This document shows positions 61,811-64,000 of a stretch of DNA of 64,000 nt, piece by piece. The DNA lies in the NCBI GenBank assembly GCA_963827585.1, contig CAWHCK010000051.1:1-64000 (forward strand). Reading direction: 5' to 3'. Position 1 is the stretch's first letter; each line of letters opens with the position of its first letter. Position numbers and translations under genes: made by a program. Below the pieces are notes generated by a model, which searched no databases, was not told where the DNA came from, and saw only the letters and a list, made by a program, of their open reading frames with translations. The stretch comes from VAZQ01 sp963827585 (GTDB lineage: Bacteria > Pseudomonadota > Alphaproteobacteria > Rhizobiales > Xanthobacteraceae).

Positions 61811-63487
61811 ATGGACGCGCCCGCCACGACCCGGAAACCGGAACTCGACCCGTCCGATCCCTATGCGCGCGGGGCGCAGACCTTTCCGACGCTGAGCCAC
61901 GAGCTGGCCGCGCGGGTCGCCGCCTATGGGACGGAGCGGCGATTGCCCAAGGGCACCCTCCTGTTCGAGCGCGGCCAGCGCAGCATCGACTTCTTTTTCT
62001 TGCTCGAGGGCAGCATCGAGATTTTCGATTTCGACGACTATGGCCAGCCCCACGTCTTCGCGGTTCACGGCGAACGCCAATTCGCCGGCGAGCTCGATCT
62101 GTTCAATGACCGCCAGATTCTCGTCAGCGGCCGTACCGGAACGGACAGCCGCGTGGTGCACGTGAAACGCGCCGACTTTCGCCGGCTCGTCAGCGCCGAG
62201 CCCGACATCGGCGAGATCATCATGCGGGCCTTCATCCTGCGCCGGGTGGGGCTGATCATGCACTCCCAGGCCAGCGCGGTGTTGATCGGGTCGGGACGCG
62301 GCGCCGACACGCTTCGCCTGCAGCGCTTTCTCAGCCGCAACGGCTACCCGTTGCGGCTGCTGGATACGGATGTCGATCCCACCGGCGACGGCTTCCTCGC
62401 ATGCCTGAAGCTCACCACCGATGAGCTTCCGGTGGTGGTCGCACCGGGCGAGCGGGTCTTGCGCAATCCCTCGATCGCCGCGCTGGCGGACGAGCTCGGC
62501 CTGACCGAAAGGATCGATCCCGACCACGTCTACGACGTTGCGGTGGTCGGCGCCGGTCCCGCCGGTTTGGCCGCCGCGGTCTATGCGGCCTCGGAGGGGC
62601 TCGACGCCATCGTGGTCGAAGGCCTAGCGCCGGGCGGCCAGGCCGGCACGTCGTCCAAGATCGAAAATTATCTGGGCTTTCCCACCGGCATTTCGGGCGA
62701 AGCGCTCGCCGGACGCGCGCAGGTCCAGGCCCAGAAGTTCGGAGCAAAGCTTGTCGTGTCGCGCATGGCCGCGAGCCTCGACTGCGACTCCCTGCCCTAC
62801 CGGCTGCGCCTCGACGACGGCCAGTCGATCGCCGCCTGCGCGGTGGTGGTGGCGACCGGCGCCCGCTACCGCAAGCTCGGGCTCCCGAACTACGCGACGT
62901 TCGAGGGTCAGGGCATCCACTACGCCGCCACCGCCATGGAGGCACAGCTCTGCAACGGCGAGGAGGTCGCCGTCGTCGGCGGCGGCAACTCGGCCGGGCA
63001 AGCGGCGGTGTTCCTCGCTCGCACGGTCGCCCATGTCCATATCCTGGTGCGCGGCGATGGGCTCGCCGCGACGATGTCCGACTATCTCGTGCAGCGGATC
63101 GCATCCTCGCCCAAGATCACGGTGCACGCCCGTACCGAGGTCTGCACGCTCGACGGCGACAACTTCCTGCGCGAGGTCGCCTGGTTCAACCGCGAGCGCG
63201 ATATGCGCGAGCGGCGTCGCATCGCAAACGTCTTCGTGATGATCGGCGCCGAGCCCAACACCGAATGGTTGAACGGGTGCCTCGACCTCGATGGCAAGGG
63301 TTTCATCAAGACCGGGCAGGACGCCGATGGGCGCGCGCTCGCGTCCCCCTTCGCAACGACGCGAGCGGGCGTCTTCGCCGTGGGCGACGTGCGATCAGGC
63401 TCGGTCAAGCGCGTCGCCTCGGGCGTCGGCGAGGGCTCGGTCGTGGTTCAGGCGATCCATCAGTTCCTCAATCCCGGCGTGGGGTAG
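61811..63487 (+). CDS. cNMP-binding-domain / thioredoxin-reductase-like flavoprotein
   Basis: 558 residues from ATG 61811. The N-terminal cyclic-nucleotide-binding fold (~40-150) has LPKGTLLFERGQRSIDFFFL and GERQFAGELDLF. A thioredoxin/glutaredoxin-like piece (~160-235) has LQRFLSRNGYPLRLLDTDVD and no active Cys pair. The flavin part (~240-558) has VAVVGAGPAGLAAAVYAASE and the NADPH fold EVAVVGGGNSAGQAAVFLA, with the terminal GVFAVGDVRSGSVKRVASGV. The redox CxxC of true thioredoxin reductases is absent. Likely a ligand-controlled NADPH-flavin oxidoreductase. Confidence 0.88.
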   Translation: MDAPATTRKPELDPSDPYARGAQTFPTLSHELAARVAAYGTERRLPKGTLLFERGQRSIDFFFLLEGSIEIFDFDDYGQPHVFAVHGERQFAGELDLFNDRQILVSGRTGTDSRVVHVKRADFRRLVSAEPDIGEIIMRAFILRRVGLIMHSQASAVLIGSGRGADTLRLQRFLSRNGYPLRLLDTDVDPTGDGFLACLKLTTDELPVVVAPGERVLRNPSIAALADELGLTERIDPDHVYDVAVVGAGPAGLAAAVYAASEGLDAIVVEGLAPGGQAGTSSKIENYLGFPTGISGEALAGRAQVQAQKFGAKLVVSRMAASLDCDSLPYRLRLDDGQSIAACAVVVATGARYRKLGLPNYATFEGQGIHYAATAMEAQLCNGEEVAVVGGGNSAGQAAVFLARTVAHVHILVRGDGLAATMSDYLVQRIASSPKITVHARTEVCTLDGDNFLREVAWFNRERDMRERRRIANVFVMIGAEPNTEWLNGCLDLDGKGFIKTGQDADGRALASPFATTRAGVFAVGDVRSGSVKRVASGVGEGSVVVQAIHQFLNPGVG

Positions 63488-63524
63488 AACCCCAGCTGCT
63501 CCCCCTCAGCGTAAGGAGCGATAC

Positions 63525-63764
63525 ATGACCAAGGTTATCTATGAGATCGTGGAGCACGACGGCGGCTGGGCCTATCGGGTCGATGGGGTGTTCTCCGAGA
63601 CGTTCCCCAGCCATGACGTCGCGCGCAAAGCCGCGGAGCGCGCGGCTAGGGAACAGGTTTCACCGGGAGAGACGGCCGCCATCTCGTACGAGGACAAGGA
63701 TGGCCGTTGGCATGAGGAGGTTTCCCCCGGCAATGATCGGCCCGAGACCGACGTCACGGGCTGA
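63525..63764 (+). CDS. DUF2188-domain small protein
   Basis: 79 residues from ATG 63525, ribosome binding site AAGGAGCG. Core VEHDGGWAYRVDGVFSETFP and SHDVARKAAERAAREQ match the DUF2188 layout (beta hairpin then helix), a small domain common in stress-associated loci. Follows the flavoprotein gene by 37 bp and closes the cluster. Confidence 0.8.
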   Translation: MTKVIYEIVEHDGGWAYRVDGVFSETFPSHDVARKAAERAAREQVSPGETAAISYEDKDGRWHEEVSPGNDRPETDVTG

Positions 63765-63852
63765 TGGAAGCGTCAGGCAACGCTCACCCGCTCATTCTTC
63801 GCAAGCGCTCGCTGTAACTCTCTCCTCGCGGGCGGGCGCAACCGTATAGGCG

Positions 63853-63901
63853 CTAGAGCGCATCCCGTTGAAATGGAATCTGCGCAAGCGGCAAACTCGG
63901 T
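63853..63901 (+). repeat. dispersed repeat family 2, copy B
   Basis: CTAGAGCGCATCCCGTTGAA then ATGGAATCTGCGCAAGCGG then CAAACTCGGT; relative of 13377-13424 in opposite orientation. It is followed (63905-63950) by a GGGGAGGGGTTAGGGGTGGG low-complexity block. From 63765 to the window end I see no gene. Confidence 0.75.
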
Positions 63902-64000
63902 CTGCTCCCCTCCCCCTTGTGGGGAGGGGTTAGGGGTGGGGGTCGTCGTTATTGCGCTGAGAACATCCTCGAGCACGCTATCGATATTCGACAATGCGTC

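Overview
The window is high-GC alphaproteobacterial chromosome, most likely Hyphomicrobiales (Rhizobiales), close to the Xanthobacteraceae/Nitrobacteraceae (Bradyrhizobium/Rhodopseudomonas) group. I base this on gene content and order: plsX-fabH-ihfA-merR, glyA-nrdR-ribD-ribE-ribH-nusB-thiL, an LdtR-type MarR regulator, a HemB with the Mg-type metal site, and dispersed palindromic intergenic repeats of the kind common in these genomes. I see no rRNA, convincing tRNA or CRISPR array.

Layout. (1) 1-6.7 kb is an accessory region. It holds a partial helix-turn-helix gene, a PEP-CTERM-like secreted protein, a 333-bp direct duplication carrying a ribbon-helix-helix gene plus a 28-aa ORF, a serine recombinase with a candidate site, a decayed OmpA fragment, an HNH-type protein without a visible start, and a sugar O-methyltransferase with its partner. 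(2) 7-15.6 kb is housekeeping: a HAD protein, a CsbD-like protein, merR/ihfA/fabH/plsX/DUF177/cytochrome bc1 chaperone on the minus strand, bamE, and the proton-pumping pyrophosphatase hppA. (3) 15.7-22 kb holds two palindromic elements, a lipoprotein with five 48-residue repeats, and an MFS / FMN-dehydrogenase / solute-binding-protein set. (4) 22-31 kb is the riboflavin/one-carbon block thiL, nusB, ribH, ribE, ribD, nrdR, glyA, interrupted by genes on the opposite strand (P450, CDF transporter, HxlR regulator). (5) 31-35.6 kb holds a Rieske protein, two amidohydrolases, a TctC binding protein and ldtR. (6) 35.9-39.9 kb is a valine-degradation-type operon. (7) 40-53.5 kb is mixed metabolism: a cation/proton antiporter, hemB, amidohydrolases, CYTH, ArsR/AHSA1, an ADP-forming acyl-CoA ligase with GNAT domain, an exonuclease-CBS-DUF294 protein and a stress protein. 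(8) 53.7-59.2 kb is a two-component system whose kinase carries a sodium:solute-symporter module, followed by an MHS-family transporter. (9) 59.4-63.8 kb is a compact signalling/stress cluster: mini membrane protein, metallophosphatase, Ser/Thr kinase fused to a stress domain, cyclic-nucleotide-domain flavoprotein and DUF2188.

About a dozen genes, including glyA, thiL and bamE, which are normally essential or important, are split by single-base indels. The simplest reading is indel error in the assembly (long-read-like), so I annotate these genes across the shift and mark where it lies. Positions of shifts are good to about ten bases.
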